64,000 nt of DNA from JANXUC01 sp043782485. GTDB taxonomy: Bacteria > Acidobacteriota > Terriglobia > Terriglobales > Acidobacteriaceae. The stretch covers positions 35,797 through 99,796 of the forward strand of contig JAYWAL010000041.1 of NCBI GenBank assembly GCA_043782485.1, in the 5' to 3' direction. Each line of letters opens with the position of its first letter. Position 1 is the stretch's first letter. The notes under the pieces are model-generated. The model was not told where the DNA came from, did not search any database, and saw only the letters and a list, made by a program, of their open reading frames with translations. A program made the position numbers and the translations under genes. Below are positions 32,031 to 41,648 of the stretch, piece after piece.

Positions 32031-32886
32031 GTTGGTGCTCCTTGTGGAAGCGGTCGGTGTTCTGGAAAAAAGATACGGAAGTGTACCCGCTTAACGGTAC
32101 TGGACTGGGAGTTGTTGTGCAAGAAGAACAAGGGTAGCGTCGGGGCATGGCCTTGGGACGGGCGCTTGATAGCACTTTCGGGCTTTGTAGGGCAATTCAC
32201 CACGGAGACACTGAGACACGGAGAGAGCGGGAGACTGGTGCAAGCTCTTCGATTTTCGGGTTGTGATGCAGTGGACCCGGGCTTAGGGTAATTCACCATG
32301 GATACAGTGAGACCAGGAGATGGTGAATTATGATGCAGGGCTGCGGGTTTGGTCGGGTTGTCGCTGAGCTTTTGTGAGAATGAAGCCCTCAGCTGGTGAT
32401 GAAAATAATTGCCTTTCCCATGATCAACCCCATCCCTCGAGGGCTAAAGCCCCTAGTTCTGTGTTCGTAACGCTGGCCTGAAGGCCCGCGCTACCGTGTC
32501 TGCCGCGTGAGAGTTCTCACTCGGTTTCTCAAGTCCCAAGGGCTGGCAGCGTTAGGTAAGAGTCGGGGTTTAGAACCCAGCGCCTGAAGTGGCTGCTGAA
32601 AAAAGTCATTTGTTCAAATCAGCCGCTTACCGCGGGGGCTAAAGCCCATTCATTACAAAAGGCTTATCGCAGCACTGAAGTGCTGCGCCGCCCAAAAGCT
32701 GGTGGAAGAGCGAATTTTTCAGCAGCCTGTGAACGCGCACTCAAATCCCAGCGTTTACGCCACCCATTCGACTGCGCTCAGGGCAGGCTACTGAAGCGGT
32801 GGCCTGATACGAATCCTACTTGGGCGACGAATCGTAGTTTTACGGGGATGCCAGGGAATCGCTGAAAGAATGGGTCAGAGTTTCGC
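32031..32886. other. 856-base repeat-filled spacer
   Basis: Contains two TTCACCACGGAGACACTGAGAC-type repeats (about 32190-32225 and 32290-32325) and a long family A composite (about 32395-32730: AGGGCTAAAGCCCCT, GGCCTGAAGGCC, GGGGGCTAAAGCCC, GCAGCACTGAAGTGCTGC). No gene seen. Confidence 0.7.
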
Positions 32887-33606
32887 TTAGTCGGGGTTGC
32901 GGGAGCTGCGTTTCACTTCGTCGGTGAGCACGACCGCCTCGGCGACTTCTTTCATGGTGCGGCGCTTTTGGCGGCTTTGGCGTTGCAGGGCCAGGTAGGC
33001 TTGCTCTTCGGTTAGGCCCAGCTCGCGTTGCAGGATGCCTTTGGCGCGCTCGACTAGTTTGCGGGTTTCGAGTTGGCGGGCGAGGTGGGAATTCTCGCCT
33101 TCCAAACGAGCCATTTCGATTTCCGCGCCGACCAGGAACCCAATCATGGAGATGAGCTGGATCTGGCGTTTGGTGTAGGTGTGGGGCTGGCGGTGCTGGA
33201 GGTTCATGACGCCGACGGAGCGGCCGCGGCAGAGCAGTGGGACGGAGAGGAAGGCTTCGTAGCGATCTTCTGGTAGTTCGTTGAAGAACTTGAAGCGTGG
33301 GTCCTGGGAGGCGTTGCGGGAGACAGCTACTGGCTCGCGGTGTTCGGCGACCCATCCGGTGATGCCTTGGCCGACCTGGAGCTTCAGGCGATCCAGGACT
33401 TCAGAGTGCGGATTTTTGGAGGCGCGAAGGACAAGCTCCTCGTTTTCTTGGACATAGACGAGACAGGAGTCGCATTTGACGAGGGCGGCGGCGAACTCGA
33501 CGACGCGGCCCAGAACCTCATGGAGGGGGTCGGCGGCGGCAATGCGGCTGCTGAGTTCATGGAGGAAATCGACTTCGATGTTTTCAGCGGACAACAGGGC
33601 GCTCAT
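32887..33606 (-). CDS. GAF-ANTAR RNA-binding antiterminator
   Basis: 239 residues. A GAF sensor domain (about 15-165: GQGITGWVAEHREPVAV, FLSVPLL, VGVMNLQHR) is joined to a C-terminal ANTAR domain (about 178-232: RKLVERAKGILQRELGLTEE, with the conserved Ala and aromatic/basic residues). ANTAR proteins bind paired RNA hairpins in leaders and prevent termination. Two Cys (VKCDSC) in the GAF domain could be a ligand or redox site. The target operon is unknown. Confidence 0.92.
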   Translation of the reverse strand: MSALLSAENIEVDFLHELSSRIAAADPLHEVLGRVVEFAAALVKCDSCLVYVQENEELVLRASKNPHSEVLDRLKLQVGQGITGWVAEHREPVAVSRNASQDPRFKFFNELPEDRYEAFLSVPLLCRGRSVGVMNLQHRQPHTYTKRQIQLISMIGFLVGAEIEMARLEGENSHLARQLETRKLVERAKGILQRELGLTEEQAYLALQRQSRQKRRTMKEVAEAVVLTDEVKRSSRNPD

Positions 33607-33974
33607 AGGTTAACCCTAGGGGGTGGGGAGCGGCGCGTCCAATCGTATTTTCTTATGGAAAAGATAAGAGAAACTGGGGCTGAGAAGGGTGGGTTTTTGG
33701 GGTGTTTGTGGTGGCCTCTGGGTGGGGCGGCGAGGCGGGGTGGGTTGAGATGACGTGGGCCCGAGGGCGGAGTTTGGAGTATGCTGGTAAACGTTTACTG
33801 AGCCATCGCATTGAGTTCAGCGAGAGTCGCACTTGCTAGCACTGATTGTTTCACTCTCGGGTATGCTAGTTGGGATTCTCGGGCGCTGGATTGGTGAAGG
33901 TGAACTCAGCTTTGGCTGGGAGCGATGGGTTGGCTGCAAGGGTGGTTGGTGGATTTGAGAACAGGAGAGGTGTG
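33607..33974. other. Intergenic region with a LacI-type operator
   Basis: It divides the ANTAR gene (minus) from galM (plus). The only clear element is the palindrome at 33787-33798. No gene seen. Confidence 0.6.
33787..33798. promoter_or_regulatory. LacI-family operator upstream of galM
   Basis: GTAAACGTTTAC, a perfect 12-bp palindrome with a central CG as in LacI/GalR-family operators. The half ACGTTTAC recurs at 36226-36233 and 46191-46198 upstream of other carbohydrate genes. Confidence 0.65.
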
Positions 33975-35123
33975 ATGAAGGAATTCCGGATAACGATTGC
34001 TGCGATGATGCTGTTGATGGTGGTGGTGATGTCGAGCCCAAGAGCCGAGGCGAAATCGAAAATGCAGAAACAGGAGTTTGGCAAGACCGCGGACGGCGTG
34101 GCCGTCGATTTATACACACTTACCAATGCGCATGGCATGGAAGTGGCCATTACGAACTACGGCGGGACGGTGGTTTCATTGAAGGCGCCGGATGCCAAAG
34201 GAAAATTTGAGGACGTAGTCCTGGGGTACGACAAGATTAGCGACTACGAGGCGGGCAAGAGCTATTTTGGCGCCATCATTGGCCGCTATGGGAACCGCAT
34301 TGGTCAGGCGAAATTTTCCATTGGCAAGGCGAACTACACGCTGGCAAAGAATAATGGCGAGAACACGCTGCATGGCGGCAATGTGGGCTTCAATAAGCGG
34401 GTGTGGACGGCGAAGGATGTTTCCGGGGCGGGCGGGGCGGCGCTGGAGCTGACCTACCTCAGTAAGGATGGGGAAGAGGGATTCCCGGGAAATTTGTCCT
34501 GCAAGGTGGTCTATACGTTGACGGAGCAGAATTCGCTGAAGATTGAGTATTCGGCGACGACGGATAAGGAAACGGTGGTGAACCTGACGAACCATACGTA
34601 CTTCAATCTGGCCGGGCAGGGAAGCGGCGATGTGCTCGAGCATCATTTGCTGGTGCACGCGGATCGATTTACTCCGGTGGATGCGGGCCTGATTCCGACG
34701 GGGGAATTGCGAGCGGTGAAGGGCACGCCGTTTGATTTTCTGAAGCCGACCGCGATTGGGGCACGGATTGACCAGGCGGACGAGCAAATCAAATTGGGCA
34801 TGGGCTATGACCACAACTTTGTGCTGACGCGGGGAATTAAGAATGGCGCGCTGGCGTTGGCGGCGGTGGTGCATGAACCCAAGAGCGGACGAGTGATGGA
34901 AGTTTGGACTTCGGAGCCTGGGGTGCAGTTCTATACAGGGAATTTCCTGGATGGAACGGGAACCGGGAAGGGTGGCAAGCCCTATGCGCGGCGGACGGCT
35001 TTCTGTCTGGAGACGCAACACTTTCCGGATTCGCCGAATCATCCCGCGTTTCCCTCGACGTTGCTGAAACCGGGAGCGCACTACCACACGACAACCGTGT
35101 ACAAGTTCTCGGCTGAGAAATAA
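33975..35123 (+). CDS. galM: Aldose 1-epimerase (galactose mutarotase), exported
   Basis: 382 residues. It interconverts alpha and beta anomers of aldoses. A signal peptide (to about residue 26, RAEA) places it in the periplasm. GalM motifs are present: NYGGTVVSLKAPD, GRYGNRI, NGENTLHGG, a catalytic His in LTNHTYFNL and Glu in FCLETQHFPDSPNHPAFPST. AGGAGAGG precedes ATG 33975; the frame is open 35 codons further up without a ribosome site. It lies next to a LacI-family regulator and behind the 33787 operator. Confidence 0.93.
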   Translation: MKEFRITIAAMMLLMVVVMSSPRAEAKSKMQKQEFGKTADGVAVDLYTLTNAHGMEVAITNYGGTVVSLKAPDAKGKFEDVVLGYDKISDYEAGKSYFGAIIGRYGNRIGQAKFSIGKANYTLAKNNGENTLHGGNVGFNKRVWTAKDVSGAGGAALELTYLSKDGEEGFPGNLSCKVVYTLTEQNSLKIEYSATTDKETVVNLTNHTYFNLAGQGSGDVLEHHLLVHADRFTPVDAGLIPTGELRAVKGTPFDFLKPTAIGARIDQADEQIKLGMGYDHNFVLTRGIKNGALALAAVVHEPKSGRVMEVWTSEPGVQFYTGNFLDGTGTGKGGKPYARRTAFCLETQHFPDSPNHPAFPSTLLKPGAHYHTTTVYKFSAEK

Positions 35124-35183
35124 ACCGGAATAGGGGCGTCGTGGGTTGTGCACGGCGCTCTTGATTCGAAGCACGTTCCCCCA

Positions 35184-36197
35184 ATGGATATTCGCGAGAT
35201 TGCAAAGCGGGCCAAGGTGTCGACAGCTACGGTGTCGCGGGCCATTAACCGCGTGCCTACTGTGGACCCGGTGTTGGCGAAGCGCGTTTGGAAGGTGGTG
35301 GATGAGCTTGGGTATTTTCCGAATACGCAGGCGCGGGCGCTGGTTTCCGGGAAGAGCCGGATTTTTGGGCTGATTATTTCGGAGATTACGAATCCGTTTT
35401 TCCCGGAGATTGTGCAGGTGTTTGAGCGGATCGCGGTGGAGAATCAGTATGAAATTTTGCTGACCTCGACGGGGCACGATCCGAAGCGAGTGCAGGATGC
35501 GGTGCGGCGGATGATTGAGCGACGCGTTGAGGGTGTGGCGGTGATGACGTTTGGCATGGAAGAAGGATTGCTGGACGATCTGAAATTGCGAGGGGTGCCG
35601 CTGGTGCTAGCGGACGTGGGTCTGTCGCGGCCGCAGGTCAGTAATATCCGGGTTGACCACCTGCATGGAATTGGTCAGGCGATACAGCACCTGACAGCGC
35701 TGGGTCACCGGCGGATCGCGTTTATATCGGGACCGATGCGGATCAAGTCCGCGGAGGCGCGGCGCGAGGCGTTTCTGCGCTCCATGATGGAGGTCGGTCT
35801 GGAAGTGGATCAGGACCTGATCGTGGAAGGGAACCATACGATTGAGGGTGGAATCGCGGCCTTCGGAAAGTTGCAACGCACAGGCAAGAGGGCGACGGCG
35901 GTGTTGTGTTCGAACGACATGACGGCGCTGGGCGTGATGCGGAAAAGCTATGAGGACGGAATTTCCATCCCGCGCGACCTGAGTGTGATTGGCTATGACG
36001 ATATTCATCTGGCGCAATTCGTTCTGCCCGCCTTGACCACGGTACAGATGTCGCAGGCCGAACTGGCGCGGCTGGCCTTTGAGGCGTTGTTGGCGGAAAC
36101 GCGCCGTGAGAAGCCCGCGACGATGGGGATGGAGTATGTGTTGACGACGCAGCTGGTGTTGCGGGAGTCAACGCAATTGGCCAGCGGCAAGAATTAA
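35184..36197 (+). CDS. LacI-family transcriptional regulator 1
   Basis: 337 residues. The N-terminal helix-turn-helix (IREIAKRAKVSTATVSRAIN) and hinge helix region (ARALVSGKS) precede a periplasmic-binding-protein-like effector domain (LIISEITNPFFPEI ... AVLCSNDMTALGV ... VIGYDDIHLAQFVLPALTTV). This is the canonical GalR/LacI type. ATG 35184 lacks a good ribosome site; GTG 35148 would add 12 residues. It lies between galM and the araD-like gene, so it is the prime candidate to bind the ACGTTTAC operators. Confidence 0.93.
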   Translation: MDIREIAKRAKVSTATVSRAINRVPTVDPVLAKRVWKVVDELGYFPNTQARALVSGKSRIFGLIISEITNPFFPEIVQVFERIAVENQYEILLTSTGHDPKRVQDAVRRMIERRVEGVAVMTFGMEEGLLDDLKLRGVPLVLADVGLSRPQVSNIRVDHLHGIGQAIQHLTALGHRRIAFISGPMRIKSAEARREAFLRSMMEVGLEVDQDLIVEGNHTIEGGIAAFGKLQRTGKRATAVLCSNDMTALGVMRKSYEDGISIPRDLSVIGYDDIHLAQFVLPALTTVQMSQAELARLAFEALLAETRREKPATMGMEYVLTTQLVLRESTQLASGKN

Positions 36198-36222
36198 GAT
36201 TTTGTCGTTGACGAACGAAATG

Positions 36223-36234
36223 AATACGTTTACC
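36223..36234. promoter_or_regulatory. LacI-family operator upstream of the araD-like gene
   Basis: AATACGTTTACC, an imperfect dyad sharing ACGTTTAC with the perfect site at 33787. It is 45 bases before the start codon, in the promoter region of the epimerase-symporter-isomerase operon. Confidence 0.5.
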
Positions 36235-36278
36235 GTTGGCAATCTTGCGCTTTTGCTGGATCGGTGGACTTCCAATTT

Positions 36279-36983
36279 ATGCTCCTGAGTGAATTGCGCA
36301 AGGAAGTCTTAGACGCCAATTTGGAGCTGGTTCGGCGTGGCTTGGTGCTATACACGTTTGGCAATGCCAGCGGGATTTCCCGGGCGGATGGCTTGGTTGC
36401 CATCAAGCCGAGTGGGGTACCTTACGAGACCATGACGGCGGCGGACATTGTGGTCACAGATTTGAGCGGGCGGGTGGTGGAAGGCAAGTTGCGGCCGTCT
36501 TCGGATTTGCCGACGCATCTGGAAATTTACAAGAAATTTGCCGAGGCGAACGGCGTGGCTCATACGCACTCGGAATTTGCTACGGCATGGGCGCAGGCGC
36601 GGCGGCCCATCCCTTGTTTTGGAACCACCCACGCAGACTATTTTTATGGACCGGTACCGGTGACGGCGGACCTGACGGCCGAGGAAATCGCCACGGACTA
36701 CGAAAAGAACACCGGCACGGCGATTTGTCGGCTGTTTGAGAACTCAAATAGCAAAAGCGTTCCGGCGGTACTAGTGGCGGGACATGCCCCTTTTTGTTGG
36801 GGTGCGTCCCCGGCTGAGGCCGCGCACAACGCCGTCATTCTGGAATCGGTGGCGCGGATGGCGTTGTACACAATTAGCATTTCGCCGCAGGCGTCTCCGC
36901 TGCAACGGGAACTACACGACAAGCATTTTCTAAGGAAGCACGGAAGCACCGCATATTACGGGCAACCAAAGGACCCCCAATGA
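36279..36983 (+). CDS. araD: L-ribulose-5-phosphate 4-epimerase-like class II aldolase
   Basis: 234 residues. AraD signatures: GNASGI, AIKPSGVPYE, LRPSSDLPTHLEIYK, zinc ligands in VAHTHSEFATAWAQ and the later GHAPF, and GTTHADYFYGPVPVT. This fits L-ribulose-5-phosphate 4-epimerase better than fuculose-1-phosphate aldolase. Product would be D-xylulose 5-phosphate for the pentose phosphate pathway. ATG 36279 (GTG 36264 possible). Its stop overlaps the symporter ATG by four bases. A kinase to supply its substrate is absent from the window. Confidence 0.85.
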   Translation: MLLSELRKEVLDANLELVRRGLVLYTFGNASGISRADGLVAIKPSGVPYETMTAADIVVTDLSGRVVEGKLRPSSDLPTHLEIYKKFAEANGVAHTHSEFATAWAQARRPIPCFGTTHADYFYGPVPVTADLTAEEIATDYEKNTGTAICRLFENSNSKSVPAVLVAGHAPFCWGASPAEAAHNAVILESVARMALYTISISPQASPLQRELHDKHFLRKHGSTAYYGQPKDPQ

Positions 36984-38680
36984 TGGCAGCCATGATGCTG
37001 TTGCTAGTGGACAGGCTTGTGCATTTGTCGCCTGTCGATTTTGTGATCATCATTTTCTACTTTGCGTTGGTATTGGCCATTGGCTTCTACCTGCGCAGCC
37101 GCGCCAATACGAGCGAAGACTTTTTCATGGCCGGACGCGAAATGACGGCGTGGGTAGCGGGCTTGAGCTTTCTGTCCGCCAACCTGGGCGCGCTGGAACT
37201 GATGGGTTGGGCCGGGTCGGCCTACCAATACGGAATTCTGGCCACGCACTGGTATTGGATTGGGGCCATTCCGGCCATGCTGTTTCTGGCTCTGGTCATG
37301 ATGCCCTTCTACTACATTTCCAAGACGCATTCGGTGCCGGGGTATTTGAAGTTGCGCTTTGGAGAATCGAGCCGCGCGCTGTCGGCGGTATCGTTCGCGT
37401 TTATGACGGTGCTGATGAGCGGTGTCAACATGTTTGCCATGGCCAAGGTCATGCAGATTGTGCTGGGCTGGGATATTAACTTCAGCATTTGGGTGTCGTC
37501 CCTGACGGTGGCCGTGTATGTGGCGCTGGGTGGATTGCGGTCGGCCATCTTCAATGAGGTTTTGCAGTTCTTTTTGATTTGGGCAGGGGCATTGCTAATT
37601 CCGATTTTGGGTCTTTACGAGACTGGCGGATGGAGTCACCTGAAAGTCCTGATTGCGCAGCGTGCCTCGAATGAGTACGTACATATGTGGTCGGGCCTGG
37701 GTTCATTTAGCGGCAATCCCATGGGAATTCATTGGACAGGGATTGTGTTTGGTTTGGGCGCGATTATCTCGATGGGCTACTGGACCACGGACTTCCTGGT
37801 GGTGCAGCGCATTCTGACGGCGAAGGATATTCGCAGCGCGGAGATGGCTCCGATTATTGGGGCGGGCTTCAAGATGTTTGTTCCGCTGATTGTGATTCTG
37901 CCTGGATTGCTTGGGCTGGCTGTTTTGCCGATGAAGCTAACGGCGGAATCGGCGGTTGTGGCAGGCGGACATAGCTACAACGACGTACTTCCTTTAATGC
38001 TGGCGCGTTATTGCGGCCCCGGTCTACTTGGCCTCGGGATTACTGCACTGATTGCTGGCTTTATGTCTGGCATGGCGGGCAACGTGAGCGCCTTTACAAC
38101 GGTGTGGACGTATGACCTTTATCGCGCGTTGATCAACAAGGACGCAACCGACCAACACTATGTGAACATGGGCCGTTGGACGACGGTGGTGGGCGTGCTG
38201 ATTAGCGTGGGTACTGCCTATTTAGTGATGCAGTTCGCCAGCATCATGGATTATGTGCAGGCGCTGTTTAGCTTCTTTATTGCGCCGCTGTTTGGCACGG
38301 TGATTCTGGGCATGTTGTGGAAGCGAGCCAGCAGCGCGGGCGGCTTCTGGGGCTTGCTCTGCGGGACGGCTTCCTCAATTGGAATGTGGACCTGGGTGAA
38401 GCTGGACCCGTCTGCGTTGCGTTACGTGGCCCTTTCACCCGACGCAAAGGCTCTGGCGCAGGATATGTATCAGGCACTGTGGTCGTTCCTGGTGTGCGTA
38501 ACGGTGACGGTGGTGGTGAGCCTGATGACCAAACCCAAGGCCGATTCCGAGCTGACGGGGCTCGTCTACGGGTTGACTGAGGTGCCGTCCATTGGAGATG
38601 TCCCGCTCTACCAGAAACCAATTTTCTGGGCTGTGGCGGTGAGCATTGTGCTGATCATTCTGAATATCGTCATGTGGTAA
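36980..38680 (+). CDS. Sodium:solute symporter (SSS family), sugar type
   Basis: 566 residues with about 14 transmembrane helices. The SSS opening (VDFVIIIFYFALVLAIGFYL ... TSEDFFMAGREM, GLSFLSANLGALELMGWAG) is typical of SGLT-like sugar carriers. It imports a sugar with sodium. The ATG overlaps the araD stop (ATGA), so translation is coupled. The substrate is probably the aldose handled by the neighbouring isomerase and epimerase. Confidence 0.93.
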   Translation: MMAAMMLLLVDRLVHLSPVDFVIIIFYFALVLAIGFYLRSRANTSEDFFMAGREMTAWVAGLSFLSANLGALELMGWAGSAYQYGILATHWYWIGAIPAMLFLALVMMPFYYISKTHSVPGYLKLRFGESSRALSAVSFAFMTVLMSGVNMFAMAKVMQIVLGWDINFSIWVSSLTVAVYVALGGLRSAIFNEVLQFFLIWAGALLIPILGLYETGGWSHLKVLIAQRASNEYVHMWSGLGSFSGNPMGIHWTGIVFGLGAIISMGYWTTDFLVVQRILTAKDIRSAEMAPIIGAGFKMFVPLIVILPGLLGLAVLPMKLTAESAVVAGGHSYNDVLPLMLARYCGPGLLGLGITALIAGFMSGMAGNVSAFTTVWTYDLYRALINKDATDQHYVNMGRWTTVVGVLISVGTAYLVMQFASIMDYVQALFSFFIAPLFGTVILGMLWKRASSAGGFWGLLCGTASSIGMWTWVKLDPSALRYVALSPDAKALAQDMYQALWSFLVCVTVTVVVSLMTKPKADSELTGLVYGLTEVPSIGDVPLYQKPIFWAVAVSIVLIILNIVMW

Positions 38681-38726
38681 CGCTGCATTGCGGTCGTGAT
38701 CGATTCCTTAAGAAGGCGGTGATGGG

Positions 38727-38945
38727 ATGCATGAAAGCGGAATTTCAATTTGGTTCTTTATCGGGCTGTCGTTGCTGGTGAACGGCGTTTTGATCTTTGG
38801 GGCGGGGATTTGGGAAGTGCTGAATCCGCCGGCGACTACGTCGATTGTGCTGTTTCATTTACATGCAAACGTCTGGTGGGGAGCAATTTTGGCGGCATTT
38901 GGCGCTTTGTACTGTTATAAATTCGCGCCCAAGCGCGCAGCGTAA
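38727..38945 (+). CDS. Small membrane protein linked to the symporter
   Basis: 72 residues with two transmembrane helices (about 7-28 and 47-64) and a basic end (KFAPKRAA). ATG 38727 follows AAGGCGGTGATGGG. The gap of 46 bases to the symporter and 27 to the isomerase places it in the operon. Small helpers like this often accompany SSS carriers; no family name recognised. Confidence 0.75.
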   Translation: MHESGISIWFFIGLSLLVNGVLIFGAGIWEVLNPPATTSIVLFHLHANVWWGAILAAFGALYCYKFAPKRAA

Positions 38946-38972
38946 GTTACGGATTTTCAATCGAGGAGATGT

Positions 38973-40391
38973 ATGGCGCCAAAAAAAATGACGATGGGCC
39001 TGATTGTGGGCAATCGTGGGTTCTTTCCCGATCATTTGGCCAAGACTGGCCGCGAAGAAGTGCTGCGCGTGTTGGCGGCGGCTGGAATCGATGTGGTGGC
39101 GCTGACCCCGGAGGAAAGCAAATACGGGGCGGTGGAAACGCGTGAGGAGTCGCGTCGATGCGCCGACCTTTTCCGGCGCAACCGGGATCGAATCGACGGC
39201 GTACTGGTGACGCTGCCCAACTTTGGTGAAGAGCGAGCCGTTGCCGATACCTTGCGGTGGGCAGATTTGCGCGTGCCCGTGTTGGTTCAAGCCACGCCCG
39301 ACGATCCGACGAAGATGACGATAGCGGCGCGGCGCGACAGTTTTTGCGGCAAGATGTCGGCGTGCAACAACTTGAAGCAGTATGGCATTCCATATTCGTT
39401 AACGACCCTGCACACGGAGGCGCTGGACTCTCCGGAATTTACTCGCGATTTGCAGTGGTTTGCTGGCGTGTGCCGTGTGGTGAATGGATTTCGCAATTTG
39501 CGTGTTGGGGCGATTGGGGCGCGGCCCACGGCGTTCAACACCGTGCGCTACAGCGAAAAGATACTGGAGGCGCAGGGGATTTCCATTGAAACGCTTGATC
39601 TTTCCGAAGTGCTGGGCCGAATCGAGCGCATGAAAGACAGCGAAGACCTGGCGCAGGCGAAGCTGGCGTCGATCAAGAAATATGTCGATTCCAGCAGTGT
39701 TCCAGAAGCGGCGTTGATGAAGATGGCCAAGCTGGGAGCGGTGGTGGACCAGTGGATGGCCTCGACGGAGGTGGCGATCAGCGCGGTCCAGTGCTGGACG
39801 TCAATTGAAGAAAATCTGGGCGTGGTGCCCTGCACCGTGATGAGCATGATGAGCGACAGCCTGCTTTCCAGCGCATGCGAAGTGGATATTTGTGGTGTTC
39901 TGGGGATGCATGCCCTGCGGTTGGCTTCCGAAACGCCTTCGGCGTTGCTGGATTGGAATAACAACTACGGTGCTGATCCCAATAAGGCGGTCTGCTTCCA
40001 CTGCTCGAACTTGCCGAAGCATTTTTTCCGTTCGGTGAAGATGGACTTTCAGGAAATCATTGCGGGGACGGTGGGCAAGGAGAATACCTATGGAACCTGC
40101 GTAGGCCTGATTAAGCCGGAGAAGATGAGCTTCGCTCGGTTCTCCACCGATGACACCGCTGGCAAGATGCGAGGATACGTGGGGGAAGGTCGATTTACTG
40201 ACGACGCTCTGAATACTTTTGGCGGAGCAGGAGTGGTGGAGATTCCCAACCTGCAAAAACTTCTGCGGTATATTTGCGAAAACGGCTTTGAGCACCACGT
40301 AGCGGCCAACTTGTCGTCGGTTGCGGCGTCAGTTCATGAAGCTGCTTCGCGTTACCTGGGTTGGGATATGTACTGGCACGCTTCCGACTAA
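38973..40391 (+). CDS. L-fucose/L-arabinose isomerase family protein
   Basis: 472 residues. Belongs to the FucI/AraA superfamily: an N-terminal Rossmann-like half (MGLIVGNRGFFPDHL ... DGVLVTLPNFGEE, QATPDDP) and a C-terminal metal-binding half (EVDICGVLGMHAL, NNYGADPNKAVCFHCSNLP). It would convert an aldose to a ketose. With AraD next door, arabinose or a related sugar is likely, but this sub-family is not AraA itself and sugar specificity cannot be read from the sequence. GAGGAGA precedes ATG 38973. Confidence 0.85.
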   Translation: MAPKKMTMGLIVGNRGFFPDHLAKTGREEVLRVLAAAGIDVVALTPEESKYGAVETREESRRCADLFRRNRDRIDGVLVTLPNFGEERAVADTLRWADLRVPVLVQATPDDPTKMTIAARRDSFCGKMSACNNLKQYGIPYSLTTLHTEALDSPEFTRDLQWFAGVCRVVNGFRNLRVGAIGARPTAFNTVRYSEKILEAQGISIETLDLSEVLGRIERMKDSEDLAQAKLASIKKYVDSSSVPEAALMKMAKLGAVVDQWMASTEVAISAVQCWTSIEENLGVVPCTVMSMMSDSLLSSACEVDICGVLGMHALRLASETPSALLDWNNNYGADPNKAVCFHCSNLPKHFFRSVKMDFQEIIAGTVGKENTYGTCVGLIKPEKMSFARFSTDDTAGKMRGYVGEGRFTDDALNTFGGAGVVEIPNLQKLLRYICENGFEHHVAANLSSVAASVHEAASRYLGWDMYWHASD

Positions 40392-40553
40392 GCTTGCATT
40401 TCTGGCAGCTCAAGGCTATCTTCGAGAGTCGGATGTACTAAATCGATTTTGCGGGGGCGATTGGGTGCTCAAAGTGGGATGCGCCGCCGAGCCAAGCCCT
40501 CCGGAAGAGGCCTTGCGTGATGCCTCGGAAGCGGCGTTGCTCGGGAGCTTCTG

Positions 40554-41648
40554 TTGAATCGTAAGGTGACGTTGGTGGACCTTGCGAAGGCGCTGAACCT
40601 TTCGACGGCCACCGTCCATCGCGCGCTCTACGACCACGACTCGGTGCGACCTGCTACTAAGGCTCGGGTGCGCCAGGTGGCAAAGGCGGTGGGTTACCGT
40701 CCGAATTTGGCCGCGCGTTTTCTAAAATCCAATCGCGCGTTTCGCATTTCGGTTAACACCCCAAAGGGAACAACCTCCTTCTGGGACGAGGTGCGGGCCG
40801 GAATCGCTGAGGAAGCCCAGTCCCAACCCGTACAGAATGTTGAGTTGGATTTCCGCACCTATCCGCGGCTGGGCGAGGGCGAAGAAGAGGCATTCGGTGC
40901 GGCGCTGGGTGCCGGTGTCGACGGCATCATTACTTTCCCGACACGTCCGCAAGCGTTGCAAGAATGGATGCGTCGCACGACTCGGGCCAAGGTGCCCGTG
41001 ATCTGCGTGGCCACGGACGCGCCCGGAAGTGGACGGCAGGCGGTGGTATCCGTGGATACGATGGTCAGTGGGTCTTTGGCGGCGGACTTGCTCGGCAAGT
41101 TTTTGCAAGGTTCAGGAAAGGTGGCGGTAACGCTGAGCGCCAAAGCTATTCAGGAACATGCGGAAAAGTGTCATGCATTCGGGGGAACCTTGCGTTCTTT
41201 CTATCCGGACATGCGATTGGTGGATATCCTGGAAGAGCACGGCGTAGCGTCGGAAGCCTATGAGAAGTGCCGGGCGCTGTTTCAGGCTCACCCTGATTTG
41301 ACTGGGATGTACGTCACGACGGAGGCATCGATTCCGGTTCTGGAAGCGGCGCGGGACGCTCAGATGCTGGACAGGTTGACCGTAATTACCACGGATTTAT
41401 TTCCGGCGCTGGTGCCGGAAATCCGTTCTGGCGCCGTGGAAGCGACCATTTATCAGCGGCCTCGGACACAGGGTCGCATGGCGTTCCGGCTTTTGCAGGA
41501 GTTTCTGGTGGAAGGGGAGTGTTCCACCAGGCAGCTGATGCTTTCGCCCCATTTGGTAATGCGCGGGAATCTAGATTTTTTTTTACAGCGCAAGGCTTCA
41601 GATGCGGAGGCTAGCAGCGGGAGCTCTCGGGTGACCGCTGAAGTTTAG
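40554..41648 (+). CDS. LacI-family transcriptional regulator 2 (divergent)
   Basis: 364 residues. The HTH (TLVDLAKALNLSTATVHRAL) is LacI-type with His in place of the usual Ser of ATVSR. The effector domain resembles sugar-binding proteins (DGIITFPTRPQ ... VSVDTMVSGSLAADLLG ... GMYVTTEASIPVLEAA). TTG 40554 has GGGAG seven bases upstream. Its 3' end overlaps the convergent GH42 gene by four bases. It could control the isomerase operon or the GH42/GH31 operon. Confidence 0.9.
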   Translation: MNRKVTLVDLAKALNLSTATVHRALYDHDSVRPATKARVRQVAKAVGYRPNLAARFLKSNRAFRISVNTPKGTTSFWDEVRAGIAEEAQSQPVQNVELDFRTYPRLGEGEEEAFGAALGAGVDGIITFPTRPQALQEWMRRTTRAKVPVICVATDAPGSGRQAVVSVDTMVSGSLAADLLGKFLQGSGKVAVTLSAKAIQEHAEKCHAFGGTLRSFYPDMRLVDILEEHGVASEAYEKCRALFQAHPDLTGMYVTTEASIPVLEAARDAQMLDRLTVITTDLFPALVPEIRSGAVEATIYQRPRTQGRMAFRLLQEFLVEGECSTRQLMLSPHLVMRGNLDFFLQRKASDAEASSGSSRVTAEV

